This document shows positions 16,384 through 25,832 of a DNA stretch of 34,922 nucleotides, piece after piece (positions within the stretch are counted from its first letter, which is position 1; every line of letters starts with the position of its first letter). Source of the DNA: Actinomycetota bacterium (GTDB lineage Bacteria; Actinomycetota; Actinomycetes; Nanopelagicales; Nanopelagicaceae). The DNA lies in assembly GCA_947372965.1 (NCBI GenBank), contig CANBVR010000013.1, positions 1 to 34,922 of the forward strand, given 5' to 3'. Made by a program: the position numbers and the translations under genes. The notes beneath the pieces are model-generated. The model saw only the letters and a list, made by a program, of their open reading frames with translations. It did not search any database and was not told the origin of the DNA.

Positions 16384-18558
16384 TTAATTGTTGGTAATTC
16401 GATAGACGTCATAGACGCCCTCGATATTGCGAACTGAAGAGAGAACTGCATCCAAATGAGATGCATCAGCCATTTCAAAGGTAAATCTTGAAATTGCGGT
16501 TCGATCTTTAGAGGTGCTAACTGAAGCATTCAATATGTTTACGTGTTGATCTGAGAGTGTGCGCGTTACATCCGAGAGAAGCCGAGCTCGATCTAGCGCC
16601 TCTACCTGGATATTTACAAGGAAAAGCGTCTTTGCCGATAGATTCCACTTAACTTCAACCATGCGGTCACCTTGGTTCAATTTCAAATCTGTAATATTCA
16701 CGCAATCAGATCTATGAACCGAGACGCCACTTCCGCGAGTAATAAATCCAATAATTTCATCGCCCGGTACGGGAGTACAGCACCTAGCTAATTTCACGAG
16801 AACATCGTCAGCGCCTTCGACATCAATTCCAGAAGTGCTCCGTCGTACATGCTCGATCGTGCCAACATTTGAGATCACATGACTTTCTATTTCGGCATCG
16901 GCTTCTTCGGTCGAGTGCGATGAGACCAATTTTTCGATTACGAATTGCGCACTTATATGGCCATTACCGACCGCGGCATACATAGACTCAATATCTGGAT
17001 AATGCAGATCGTGGGACAGTTCTAGAAAGGCTTGACCTGCGAAGATCTTTTGCAACGGTAAGCCTGCCTTGCGCATCTGGCGTCCAATAGATTCTCTTCC
17101 AGCGTCGATCGCCTCCTCTTTTCGCTCCTTTGAAAACCAAGCCTTGATTTTTGAGCGTGCTCTCGGCGAATGAACAAAGTTCAACCAATCTCGACTTGGC
17201 GCAGCAGATGGACTCTTATTCGTAACAACTTCTACTACGTCACCATTTGCCAACGTTGACTCAAGTGGAACGAGCTTTCCATTCACCTTTGCACCAACAC
17301 ACCTATTTCCTACTTCGGTATGAACGGTGTAGGCAAAATCAATCGGTGTCGAACCTGCAGGAAGTGCAATAACACTTCCCTTAGGGGTGAAGACAAAGAC
17401 TTCGGGGGTACGTAAGTCATATCGCAAGGTATCTAAAAATTCACCGACATCCTCGGTTTCTTGCTGCCATTCGTGTAATTGCTTGAGCCATAGAACTTCC
17501 GGCTTATCGGTTGAAGAATCCTTAGTTGTACCTTGCTTATATTTCCAGTGCGCTGCAATTCCATACTCAGCTCGGTTGTGCATATCAAAGGTACGAATTT
17601 GGATCTCGACGGCTTTTCCATTAGGTCCGATAACTGTTGTATGTAGTGATTGATAGAGATTAAATTTCGGCATTGCAATGTAATCTTTGAAGCGACCAGG
17701 AATTGGACTCCATCTGGCGTGAATTGCTCCCAATACTGCGTAGCAATCTCTTACATTCTCAACCAAAACTCGAATTCCAACCAGGTCATAAATTTCATCA
17801 AATTCTCGCCCTCGTACGACCATCTTTTGATAAACGCTATAGAGATGCTTTTGTCGACCCATTACATTTGCATCTATGCCGTCTACTAACAGGTCGGATT
17901 GGACCTGATCAATAACCTCTTTGGTTAGCGCCGAGCGCGATGGATTTCGCTCCAAAACAAGACGCTCGATCTCTTCATACTTTTTTGGCTCGAGAGTCTT
18001 AAAGGAGAGATCTTCTAGCTCCCACTTTATTGCTGACATTCCTAAACGGTTTGCTAAAGGAGCATAAATATCTAGCGTCTCGCGCGCTTTTCGAATTGCA
18101 GAGTCACTTGATACGAACTTCCATGTACGAGCATTGTGTAACCTGTCAGCAAGTTTTATAACTAAAACCCTAATATCCTTTGACATTGCAATAACCATTT
18201 TGCGAAGCGTCTCTGCCTCCGCGGTAGGCCCGTAAGTCAACTTATCTAACTTTGTAACCCCATCAACAAGTCCTGCAACTTCTGCACCGAAATCCTTTTT
18301 GAGCGACGGTAACGAATATTTTGTATCTTCAATGGTGTCGTGCAACAGAGCAGCAATTACTGTAGAAAGGTCCAAGCCAATATCTGCCAGAATCTCAGCG
18401 ACAGCAACTGGATGGGTTATGTATTCTTCGCCAGATTTGCGCAGTTGTCCTTCGTGAGCAGATTTAGCTGTTTCAAAGGCGCGTTCAAGTTCAGCAATCG
18501 AAGCCTCCGGATGATGTCCGCGGACTTTTGCAGCAAGATCAATAAGGAGCGAGTCCAT
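16384..18558 (-). CDS. relA: bifunctional (p)ppGpp synthetase/hydrolase (Rel)
   Basis: Long RSH enzyme of the stringent response, 724 residues. The HD hydrolase domain is N-terminal, with H50 and HDTIED at 73-78. The synthetase domain contains RFKDYIAMPK, YQSLHTTVIG and EIQIRT. The RFKD loop is of the RxKD type found in bifunctional Rel, not the ExDD type of synthesis-only RelA. A TGS domain (VFVFTPKGSVIALPAGS), a zinc-finger-like CCTPVPGDEIIGF and a C-terminal ACT domain complete it. It starts with ATG at 18558, 39 bases downstream of secF; the apt gene usually found between secF and relA is absent. Confidence 0.97.
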   Translation of the reverse strand: MDSLLIDLAAKVRGHHPEASIAELERAFETAKSAHEGQLRKSGEEYITHPVAVAEILADIGLDLSTVIAALLHDTIEDTKYSLPSLKKDFGAEVAGLVDGVTKLDKLTYGPTAEAETLRKMVIAMSKDIRVLVIKLADRLHNARTWKFVSSDSAIRKARETLDIYAPLANRLGMSAIKWELEDLSFKTLEPKKYEEIERLVLERNPSRSALTKEVIDQVQSDLLVDGIDANVMGRQKHLYSVYQKMVVRGREFDEIYDLVGIRVLVENVRDCYAVLGAIHARWSPIPGRFKDYIAMPKFNLYQSLHTTVIGPNGKAVEIQIRTFDMHNRAEYGIAAHWKYKQGTTKDSSTDKPEVLWLKQLHEWQQETEDVGEFLDTLRYDLRTPEVFVFTPKGSVIALPAGSTPIDFAYTVHTEVGNRCVGAKVNGKLVPLESTLANGDVVEVVTNKSPSAAPSRDWLNFVHSPRARSKIKAWFSKERKEEAIDAGRESIGRQMRKAGLPLQKIFAGQAFLELSHDLHYPDIESMYAAVGNGHISAQFVIEKLVSSHSTEEADAEIESHVISNVGTIEHVRRSTSGIDVEGADDVLVKLARCCTPVPGDEIIGFITRGSGVSVHRSDCVNITDLKLNQGDRMVEVKWNLSAKTLFLVNIQVEALDRARLLSDVTRTLSDQHVNILNASVSTSKDRTAISRFTFEMADASHLDAVLSSVRNIEGVYDVYRITNN

Positions 18559-18597
18559 ACCTTTATGCTCTCTTATGCGATCTTAAGGAAATTCTTT

Positions 18598-19680
18598 TTA
18601 GCGATGTTTACGTTTTGGTTGATTTCTTGGACCACGAGCCCAAGAACTCTTATCGGAACTACCTGATTCCAAGAGCACTTCACTCTTCTTTTCTGAGACG
18701 ATTCCAACCGAACCAGGTGCAAGATGTGAATGTTGACTGATGCGCTTACTTAGCGCCTTCATGGCAGGTTCACGCTCGCGAAGCTGGGCCAAAATCGGCG
18801 TTGCAACGAAGATCGATGAATATGTTCCAGTTGCCAATCCAACAAAGAGTGCAAGTGAAAGATCCTTAAGGGTTCCCGCTCCGAGTAATCCGGCGCCAAC
18901 AAACAAAATTGAAGCGACTGGTAGAAGCGCGATGAGAGAGGTATTAAAGGAACGAACCAAAGTTTGATTTACTGCCAAATTGGCTGCGCCTGAATAAGTG
19001 ATACGGCCAGTTATCGCAATGTTCTTGGTGTTCTCACGAACCTTATCGAAAACAACAACTGTGTCGTAAAGTGAATATCCAAGGATTGTTAAGAAACCAA
19101 TCACAGTTGCAGGCGTTACATCAAATCCTACAAGTGCATAAATACCAACGGTAATGAAGACGTCGTGTACAACCGCAACGATCGCAGCGATTGCCATTTT
19201 TGGTTCAAAAGCCATCGTTAGAAAGAGCATCACAACCAGAATGAATCCGATTAGTCCGTATAAAGCTTTCTTAGTAATTTCCTTGCCCCATGAAGGCCCA
19301 ATTAATTGAGTATCAATCGACTCAATTGGAACGTTAAATGAAGAGGCTAATGAAGTTTTTACGGCATCAAATGAGGTGAGGGTTCCAGTTTGAATTCGAA
19401 CTTTTGAAGTTCCAATCTTCTGAACAACAGTCTCTCCTGTAATCCCCGCAGTTGTGATCGCTGCACGAGCATCTGCGATAGTTGCTCCAGCTTTGGTGAT
19501 GGTGAATTCGGAACCACCCTTAAATTCAATACCAAGGTGGAGACCTTGAACTCCAAGAGCTACGGCAGAGAGAATTATCAAGATACCCGAGAAGGCATAC
19601 CAGCGGCGTCGCTTACCGATGAAATCAATAGAAGTTTCGCCGCGATAGAGACGGCCGCCAATACCTGAAAGTGATGACAT
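18598..19680 (-). CDS. secF: protein translocase subunit SecF
   Basis: Membrane partner of SecD that helps complete protein export using the proton-motive force. It has 360 residues with one N-terminal helix after SIDFIGKRRRW, an extracytoplasmic P1 region with LGIEFKGGSEF, and five further helices. Conserved membrane motifs include AIVAVVHDVFITVGIYAL and TILGYSLYDTVVVFDKVREN. The tail is basic (RNQPKRKHR). The ATG directly abuts the secD stop (TAAATG), consistent with coupled synthesis of an equimolar pair. Confidence 0.97.
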   Translation of the reverse strand: MSSLSGIGGRLYRGETSIDFIGKRRRWYAFSGILIILSAVALGVQGLHLGIEFKGGSEFTITKAGATIADARAAITTAGITGETVVQKIGTSKVRIQTGTLTSFDAVKTSLASSFNVPIESIDTQLIGPSWGKEITKKALYGLIGFILVVMLFLTMAFEPKMAIAAIVAVVHDVFITVGIYALVGFDVTPATVIGFLTILGYSLYDTVVVFDKVRENTKNIAITGRITYSGAANLAVNQTLVRSFNTSLIALLPVASILFVGAGLLGAGTLKDLSLALFVGLATGTYSSIFVATPILAQLREREPAMKALSKRISQHSHLAPGSVGIVSEKKSEVLLESGSSDKSSWARGPRNQPKRKHR

Positions 19681-21210
19681 TTACTTAACTTCCTTTCCGG
19701 TAACAATTCCTAAACTTTTTGCCGAGAATCCAGAGAGCGCTGCGCCATTTTGGAAGAATGGAACGTGAGCCAAGAGAGTGACAAAAGGTTTCGTAAATAC
19801 AAACACGACAATTAGGTCAACAAAGGTAGTCAGCCCCAAAGTAAAGGCGAAACCTCGAACTCCGCCAACAGCGAAGAAGTAGAGCAAGATCGCAGCGATC
19901 AGTGAAACCATATCCGCGACAATAATTGTGTGACGTGCACGAGCCCAGCCCGTTTCAACTGCCGAACGCAGAGTTCGACCCTCTCGAACTTCATCGCGAA
20001 GGCGCTCGAAATACACGATGAACGAGTCAGCTGTAATACCAACGGAAACAATTGCGCCAGCGATTCCAGCGAGAGTTAGCGTGAAGCCGATCCACTTTCC
20101 AAGGAGAAGGAATGAGAGGTAAGTGATTGCACCGGCAACAATAAGTGAACCTACGGTGACAACTCCAAGGCCCTTGTAATAAAGAAGTGAATAAAGGAGA
20201 ACTAGGAATAATCCCAATGCACCAGCAAGCAGTCCGGCATGCAATTGATCCGAACCAAGTGTTGGTGAAACTTGAAGAACTTCGCCTTGGTTGAAGGCAA
20301 GTGGTAGCGCACCATACTTAAGAACATTTGCAAGATCAGATGCATCAGTTTGTGTGAAGTTACCTGTGATTTGAGCTGATCCACCGGTAATTGCTTCGTT
20401 AATTCTCGGCGCAGATACAACTAGACCATCTAGAACAATTGCAACTTGGTTCTGAGGCGCGGCTAGTTTCGTAACAGATTGCGTAAGAGCTCCGAACTTT
20501 GAAGTTCCTTCACCGTTGAAACTTAGAAGAACGTACCAACCTGAAGCACCTTGTTGATCGATGGCGGCACTTGCTTTGGAAACCATATTTCCAAGTACTT
20601 GTGCGGGAGCCAAAATATATTTAGTAGTACCGGTTCGATTACAAGAAACCACCGCAAGATCAGGTGATTCAGTCGAGCCGCCTTGCAGGTTTGATTTCTT
20701 GGTGCAATCAAGAGCCGCATACTTTGCATTTAAATCTGGTGACACTCCATTTGGAAGTGTTGCAGTCTTTGTGTCAGCTGCAGCGGTTGTTGCATTTGGC
20801 GCACCCTCAACCAAGACTTGGCGGAAACGCAGTTCGGCAGTTTGGCCTACGAGTTGAACGATTCTTTGACCGGTCTGACCAGGAACTGAAATTACAATTT
20901 GACGATTTGTTCCAGAGCCTTGTGCAGAAACTTCGCTCTCAGCAACACCTAGCGAGTTAACGCGCTGTCTAATAATAGAAACAGCTTGATCGATCGCTTC
21001 AGTTGTAACTTTTCCACCTTCACTTGCGCGAGGCGTAAGTGTCACGCTCGTTCCACCACGAAGGTCTAGACCTAATTTAACTTTCGTTGCTCCTTGGATA
21101 AATGCAAGGGCCGTAAAAGCAATGAGGGTTACTAGGAGGATTGCCAGAGTACGACCCGGACGGCCAGCGGTCTTAATCGGCTTACTTGGATTAGATGAAG
21201 TTACAGACAT
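19681..21210 (-). CDS. secD: protein translocase subunit SecD
   Basis: SecDF partner, 509 residues. The first helix (about 22-40) is followed by the GLDLRGGTSVTL signature, a large extracytoplasmic P1 domain rich in Ser/Thr/Gly/Ala (to about 320) and five helices at the C-terminus containing GSLIVAGAITYL, ITADSFIVYFERLRDE and a basic GRTLRSAVETGW loop. It starts with ATG at 21210, 11 bases after ruvB. In most actinobacteria yajC separates ruvB and secD; it is missing here. Confidence 0.97.
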   Translation of the reverse strand: MSVTSSNPSKPIKTAGRPGRTLAILLVTLIAFTALAFIQGATKVKLGLDLRGGTSVTLTPRASEGGKVTTEAIDQAVSIIRQRVNSLGVAESEVSAQGSGTNRQIVISVPGQTGQRIVQLVGQTAELRFRQVLVEGAPNATTAAADTKTATLPNGVSPDLNAKYAALDCTKKSNLQGGSTESPDLAVVSCNRTGTTKYILAPAQVLGNMVSKASAAIDQQGASGWYVLLSFNGEGTSKFGALTQSVTKLAAPQNQVAIVLDGLVVSAPRINEAITGGSAQITGNFTQTDASDLANVLKYGALPLAFNQGEVLQVSPTLGSDQLHAGLLAGALGLFLVLLYSLLYYKGLGVVTVGSLIVAGAITYLSFLLLGKWIGFTLTLAGIAGAIVSVGITADSFIVYFERLRDEVREGRTLRSAVETGWARARHTIIVADMVSLIAAILLYFFAVGGVRGFAFTLGLTTFVDLIVVFVFTKPFVTLLAHVPFFQNGAALSGFSAKSLGIVTGKEVK

Positions 21211-21221
21211 AAGAACGCAGT

Positions 21222-22280
21222 CTAGGCATCAAGAGCAGGTGTGTCGAAAAGGCCAGCCAGATTCGGGTTCCCAATCGGAGCTTTTCGCCCTAAATGCTCA
21301 AAACCTGCTGGGGTTGCAATCCGGCCCCTTGGAGTACGTGAGATGAATCCCATTCGGACCAGAAAGGGCTCAGCTAACGACTCAATTGTTTCCGATTCCT
21401 CACCAATAGCCATCGCTAAAGTCGAGATTCCAACCGGTCCCCCATTGAAACGATTAACTAAGGCATCTAGAACATTGATATCTAAACGGTCTAGACCGAT
21501 TCGATCAACCTCGTACATTTCAAGGGCGGCCTGCGCCTCATTCAAATTAACTTTTCCATCACCATGAACTTGGGCGTAATCACGAACTCGCCGCAATAAT
21601 CTATTTGCAACGCGCGGGGTACCTCGAGATCTCGAACCAAGTTCAATTACAGCATCTTTTGAAATCTCGACATCCATCAACTTAGCGCTTCGTTCAACAA
21701 TTGTTGCGATTTCATTATTTTCATAAAAATCTAACTGAGCCGTAAAACCAAAACGATCTCGTAAAGGGCTAGGTAATAAACCCGCGCGAGTTGTGGCCCC
21801 TATAAGTGTGAAATGAGGAAGATCAAGTGGAATAGAAGTTGCACCTGCCCCCTTCCCCACGATTACATCTACTCTGAAATCTTCCATGGCCAAATAAAGA
21901 AGTTCCTCGGCTGGTCTGGACATTCGATGAATTTCATCAAGAAAAAGAATTTCACCTTCAGTCAAAGAGGAGAGTATCGAAGCCAAATCACCAGCATGTT
22001 GTATAGCTGGACCACTTGTGATTCGAATCGGCGCTCCCATTTCCTCGGCAATGATCATCGCCAGAGTTGTTTTCCCAAGACCTGGCGGGCCCGAAAGTAA
22101 GACGTGATCGGCAGGTGAATTGCGATTTCGGGCTGCTTTCAAAAGCAGGTCGAGTTGCTTGGAAACGCGTTCTTGCCCAACGAACTCACCCAAACTCTTT
22201 GGACGAAGTGCAAGTTCTGCAAGACGTTCCGCATTGTCAGAATTCGAATCAACCAAACGATCTTCAAACTCGCTCATCAT
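21222..22280 (-). CDS. ruvB: Holliday junction branch-migration ATPase RuvB
   Basis: AAA+ motor of the RuvAB complex that drives Holliday-junction migration. It has 352 residues. Walker A GPPGLGKT is at 64-71, Walker B is LFLDEIHRM, and sensor 1 is in [13 protein letters not shown]-terminal winged-helix domain contains [10 protein letters not shown] and the SRTPRGR tail. The ATG at 22280 overlaps the ruvA stop (ATGA); a second ATG follows immediately and is an equally possible start. It lies downstream of ruvC and ruvA in the standard order. Confidence 0.98.
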   Translation of the reverse strand: MMSEFEDRLVDSNSDNAERLAELALRPKSLGEFVGQERVSKQLDLLLKAARNRNSPADHVLLSGPPGLGKTTLAMIIAEEMGAPIRITSGPAIQHAGDLASILSSLTEGEILFLDEIHRMSRPAEELLYLAMEDFRVDVIVGKGAGATSIPLDLPHFTLIGATTRAGLLPSPLRDRFGFTAQLDFYENNEIATIVERSAKLMDVEISKDAVIELGSRSRGTPRVANRLLRRVRDYAQVHGDGKVNLNEAQAALEMYEVDRIGLDRLDINVLDALVNRFNGGPVGISTLAMAIGEESETIESLAEPFLVRMGFISRTPRGRIATPAGFEHLGRKAPIGNPNLAGLFDTPALDA

Positions 22281-22876
22281 GAACTTCCTCGAATTTGCAG
22301 CGCCAGTTTCAAGATCTCTGAAATTGTCTTGCTGTCGAGATTCAAACTCTTATCACGCGATAATTCTTCAACTCTCTGCTCTGACTCTCTTGAAGAATAA
22401 CCAAGTGAAACAAGGGCGCTTGTGAGTTGAGTTCTCCAATGAGCTTGACCGGGTGTTGATACTCCTTGGAGATCAAGAGAGGCCATTTTCTCTTTCAATT
22501 CCAATATCGTGCGCGCTGCACCTTTCTTACCTAATCCAGGGATTCGTTCAAGCGCCCCTGAATTTCCAGAAATTATCGCGGTAGAGATTTCCTTGGGATC
22601 GTAAATTGAAAGTGCGCTCTGGGCTACTTTTGGTCCAATTCCACTTACAGTCTGCAAAAGTTCAAAGCAATCTCTGGATTGCGAATTTTCAAAACCATAA
22701 AGCGTTAGAGAATCCTCTCGAACAACAAGAGTTGTGGCTATCTCTGCATGCGTTCCTACAAGTAAAGAGGCAGCAAAGCGAGCGGGAAGAAGAACCAAGA
22801 TGCCGATACCACCAACTTCAATGACAGCTGAGTTGAGTGTGGAGTGTTTGACGATTCCGCTTAGCGATGCAATCAA
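22277..22876 (-). CDS. ruvA: Holliday junction-binding subunit RuvA
   Basis: Tetrameric junction-binding partner of RuvB, 199 residues. It has an N-terminal OB fold ([11 protein letters not shown]), helix-hairpin-helix motifs ([13 protein letters not shown] and [17 protein letters not shown]) and a C-terminal RuvB-contact domain with [12 protein letters not shown]. The start is TTG (22874-22876), immediately after the ruvC TAA. No in-frame ATG or GTG gives the conserved MIASL beginning, so TTG is convincing. Its stop overlaps the ruvB start. Confidence 0.96.
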   Translation of the reverse strand: MIASLSGIVKHSTLNSAVIEVGGIGILVLLPARFAASLLVGTHAEIATTLVVREDSLTLYGFENSQSRDCFELLQTVSGIGPKVAQSALSIYDPKEISTAIISGNSGALERIPGLGKKGAARTILELKEKMASLDLQGVSTPGQAHWRTQLTSALVSLGYSSRESEQRVEELSRDKSLNLDSKTISEILKLALQIRGSS

Positions 22877-23422
22877 TTACTTCCCCACCTTCTTCACTCG
22901 CGCTATACGGGCTTTTTCCTTTACTAGCCCCGCAGCAATTCTTGCATTGCCTGATCCACGCCAATGATGGCAGATTGCAAGCGCCAAGGCGTCTGTACTG
23001 TCGACTGGTTTTGGTATTTCTTTTAGGCCAAGCAGTTTTGCAACCATAGTGGCCACTTGTTTCTTATCAGCACGCCCTGATCCAGTGACAGCTGCTTTGA
23101 CCTCGCTCGGAGTATGCATAGCAACAGGGATGCCCTTTCGTGCAGCAATCAAGAGCGCGATCCCTGCCGCCTGGCCAGTAGCCATTGCGGTACGAACATT
23201 GAGTTGTGAGAAAACTCTTTCAACAGCAACAACATCAGGTTTATATTGATCAATCCACTTAATTAGTTCTCTTTCGAGTTCCAAAAGACGTTGATCTAAA
23301 GTTGCATCTACATCAGTTTGGATTACGCCAACACCGATCATCACCAACTTCTGCGGTGAAGTGCTTTCGACAATTCCAAGGCCGCATCTAGTTAAACCTG
23401 GATCGACCCCAAGAACGCGCAT
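22877..23422 (-). CDS. ruvC: Holliday junction endonuclease RuvC
   Basis: Resolvase that cuts junctions processed by RuvAB. It has 181 residues. The four acidic catalytic residues are present: D7 ([10 protein letters not shown]), E68 (VAVERVF), D141 and D144 ([12 protein letters not shown]). The basic SGRADKKQV region for DNA contact precedes the last pair. The ATG at 23422 directly abuts the yebC TAA, and the TAA abuts the ruvA TTG, so yebC-ruvC-ruvA-ruvB forms one tightly packed unit. Confidence 0.97.
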   Translation of the reverse strand: MRVLGVDPGLTRCGLGIVESTSPQKLVMIGVGVIQTDVDATLDQRLLELERELIKWIDQYKPDVVAVERVFSQLNVRTAMATGQAAGIALLIAARKGIPVAMHTPSEVKAAVTGSGRADKKQVATMVAKLLGLKEIPKPVDSTDALALAICHHWRGSGNARIAAGLVKEKARIARVKKVGK

Positions 23423-24172
23423 TTAAAGGCTCGCCATTACCTCATCTGATACATCAAAATTTCCATAAACGTTTTGCACATCATCGAGTTCTTCGATGGC
23501 ATCAATTAATTCGAAAACTTTCTTTGCACCTTCTGCGTCTAATGGGACCGAAATAGATGGCAGGAATGAGGTATCAGCAGATTCATAGTCAATTCCAGCA
23601 CCTTGGAGTGCGGTACGGACTGCAACTAAATCAGCCGCTTCGCTGACCACTTCAAAAGATTCACCCAAATCATTAACTTCTTCCGCGCCTGCATCCAGAA
23701 CTTGCTCAAGAATTTGATCTTCGGTGACACCATTTGCCTTGGAAACAATAATTACGCCTTTACGATTGAACATATATGAAACTGAACCAGGGTCAGCCAT
23801 ATTGCCACCATTTCGAGTTACAGCTACTCGAACTTCCGAGGCAGCGCGGTTTCGGTTATCCGAGAGACATTCGATCATTAGCGCCACGCCATTTGGGCCA
23901 TAGCCCTCGTACATAATTGTCTGATAATCAGCGCCACCTGATTCAAGTCCAGCTCCGCGCTTAACTGCGCGATCGATATTGTCAGCCGGAACAGAATTCT
24001 TCTTAGCCTTGGCGATCGCATCAAATAAAGTTGGGTTTCCGGCAAGATCAGGACCGCCATTTCTGGCAGCTACTTCAATGCCCTTAATAAACTTGGCAAA
24101 GTTCTTTGCTCGGCGTGAGTCAATAATCGCCTTCTTATGCTTGGTCGTTGCCCACTTGGAATGGCCTGACAC
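23423..24172 (-). CDS. yebC: YebC/TACO1-family protein
   Basis: A 249-residue protein with the family beginning [20 protein letters not shown] and the core [19 protein letters not shown], plus an acidic C-terminal half. The family was described as transcriptional regulators, and newer work links YebC/TACO1 proteins to translation of difficult proline-rich stretches. The start is GTG at 24172, supported by AGGAGGT six bases upstream (24179-24185). It lies upstream of ruvC in the usual order. Confidence 0.95.
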   Translation of the reverse strand: MSGHSKWATTKHKKAIIDSRRAKNFAKFIKGIEVAARNGGPDLAGNPTLFDAIAKAKKNSVPADNIDRAVKRGAGLESGGADYQTIMYEGYGPNGVALMIECLSDNRNRAASEVRVAVTRNGGNMADPGSVSYMFNRKGVIIVSKANGVTEDQILEQVLDAGAEEVNDLGESFEVVSEAADLVAVRTALQGAGIDYESADTSFLPSISVPLDAEGAKKVFELIDAIEELDDVQNVYGNFDVSDEVMASL

Positions 24173-24202
24173 GATCCAACCTCCTACTGCCGTTCAAATC
24201 TG

Positions 24203-24221
24203 GAAGATAGACCTTATCTTC
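24203..24221 (-). other. small inverted repeat in the pdxT-yebC spacer
   Basis: Arms GAAGATA and TATCTTC (7 bases each, only two G-C pairs) around a 5-base loop lie in the 70-base gap upstream of yebC. No T-run follows on the minus strand, so it does not look like an intrinsic terminator; it could be a leader hairpin or chance. Confidence 0.3.
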
Positions 24222-24242
24222 AGAGCTAAATCTTAGCGCTCT

Positions 24243-24842
24243 TTACTTCTGTGCTTTGGAACAAATTTGATCTATAAAGTACTTGTGCACTCGAAAATCC
24301 CCTGAAATTTCGGGATGAAACGAGGTGGCAAAGACGTTGCCCTGACGAACGGCCACTGGATGAGAAAGGTTTGAGACCTGAACGCTTGCAAGAATTTCGA
24401 CCTCTGGCCCGTGACTTTCCACCCAAGGTGCTCGGATGAAAACTGCTCTAACTGGTCCACCTTCGATACCTTTGAAATCCAAATCTGATTCAAAGGAATC
24501 AACTTGTTTGCCGAAAGCATTGCGGCGTACCACGATATCCAAGCCACCAAATGAATCTTGGCCGCTAGCTGGATCAATAATTTCCCGACTTAACAAAATC
24601 ATTCCGGCGCATGATCCATATACCGGCATTCCAGAGGAAATTCGATCCCTTATTAGTTCAAAGAGTCCGAAGGTCTTCGCTAACTTGCTAATGGTTGTCG
24701 ATTCGCCACCAGGAATAATAAGGGCATCTACTTGTGAAATTTCATCGTGTCTCTTCACCGCAAGACCGGTTACACCACAATTCTCCAACGAAAGTAGGTG
24801 CTCGCGGAAATCTCCTTGGAGCGCGAGTACTCCAACTTTCAT
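24243..24842 (-). CDS. pdxT: pyridoxal 5'-phosphate synthase, glutaminase subunit PdxT
   Basis: Class I glutamine amidotransferase that supplies ammonia to PdxS for vitamin B6 synthesis. It has 199 residues. VGVLALQGDFREH is at the start, PGGESTT near 45-50, nucleophile Cys78 in YGSCAGM, and the catalytic His176/Glu178 pair in SFHPEISGD. It starts with ATG at 24842, 35 bases downstream of pdxS, so the two subunits are probably co-transcribed. Confidence 0.97.
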   Translation of the reverse strand: MKVGVLALQGDFREHLLSLENCGVTGLAVKRHDEISQVDALIIPGGESTTISKLAKTFGLFELIRDRISSGMPVYGSCAGMILLSREIIDPASGQDSFGGLDIVVRRNAFGKQVDSFESDLDFKGIEGGPVRAVFIRAPWVESHGPEVEILASVQVSNLSHPVAVRQGNVFATSFHPEISGDFRVHKYFIDQICSKAQK

Positions 24843-24877
24843 TTCTCAAACATTTCGGAGAGATCCTTAAAGATTAA

Positions 24878-25777
24878 TTACCAGCCGCGCTCAGCTAAAC
24901 GATGAGGTACTGGAATGTCAGCAACGTTAATTCCCACCATCGCTTCGCCTAAACCACGAGAAGCATCAGCAACAATCTTGGGGTCGGTGTAATAAGTAGT
25001 TGCCTTAACAACTGCTGCCGCCCGCTTAGCTGGATCGCCAGACTTGAAAATTCCAGAACCGACAAATACGCCATCTGCTCCTAGTTGCATCATCATCGCT
25101 GCATCTGCAGGAGTAGCTATTCCGCCAGCAGTGAAAAGAACGACTGGAAGTTTTCCAGTTGCGGCAACCTCTTTGACTAACGCGTAAGGTGCTTGTAACT
25201 CCTTTGCAGCTACATAAAGTTCGTCCTCGCGCATTGAAGTTAGGCGGCGAATCTCTGAGCCAATTTTGCGCATATGCGTTGTAGCGTTCGAGACATCTCC
25301 CGTTCCAGCCTCACCCTTTGATCGAATCATTGCCGCGCCTTCATTAATGCGTCGCAAGGCTTCGCCCAAATTAGTTGCACCACATACGAAAGGAATTGTG
25401 AACTTCCACTTATCAATGTGGTGCTCATAATCTGCGGGAGTTAGAACTTCTGACTCATCGATGTAATCAACCTTTAAACTTTCGATTACTTGAGCTTCAG
25501 CAAAGTGGCCGATTCGAACTTTAGCCATTACTGGAATTGAGACGGCGGCTTGAATTGCTTCGATCATGTCTGGATCAGACATTCGAGATACGCCACCTTG
25601 AGCACGAATATCTGCTGGTACTCGCTCCAACGCCATAACTGCAACAGCGCCAGCATCTTCAGCAATCTTTGCCTGTTCAACATTGACGACATCCATGATG
25701 ACGCCACCTTTAAGCATTTCAGCCATACCGCGCTTTACGCGAGCGGTGCCAACTTCATTACTTGAGTTCTGTGACAT
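24878..25777 (-). CDS. pdxS: pyridoxal 5'-phosphate synthase, synthase subunit PdxS
   Basis: Builds PLP from ribose 5-phosphate, glyceraldehyde 3-phosphate and PdxT-derived ammonia. It has 299 residues, a TIM barrel. Visible residues are D29 (GGVIMDVVN), Schiff-base Lys86 (VMAKVRIGH) and Lys154 ([10 protein letters not shown]), plus [17 protein letters not shown]. The ATG at 25777 has AGGAG five bases upstream (25783-25787), a strong ribosome site consistent with an abundant 12-mer enzyme. A 55-base gap separates it from the DUF3048 gene and may hold its promoter. Confidence 0.98.
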   Translation of the reverse strand: MSQNSSNEVGTARVKRGMAEMLKGGVIMDVVNVEQAKIAEDAGAVAVMALERVPADIRAQGGVSRMSDPDMIEAIQAAVSIPVMAKVRIGHFAEAQVIESLKVDYIDESEVLTPADYEHHIDKWKFTIPFVCGATNLGEALRRINEGAAMIRSKGEAGTGDVSNATTHMRKIGSEIRRLTSMREDELYVAAKELQAPYALVKEVAATGKLPVVLFTAGGIATPADAAMMMQLGADGVFVGSGIFKSGDPAKRAAAVVKATTYYTDPKIVADASRGLGEAMVGINVADIPVPHRLAERGW

Positions 25778-25832
25778 CTTCTCTCCTGTTAAACCATAGG
25801 TTGGTGAATACTAAAAAAGGCAGGCCCTGAGT

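Noticed and set aside
16378-16386. Bidirectional terminator between the DUF349 gene and relA
   Set aside because: Only 3 bases separate the stops and no stem-loop with a T-run is visible around them.
25792-25802. AACC-CATAGGTT-like inverted repeat upstream of pdxS as an operator
   Set aside because: Only 4-base arms around 3 bases, expected by chance; it does not match any PdxR-type site I know.
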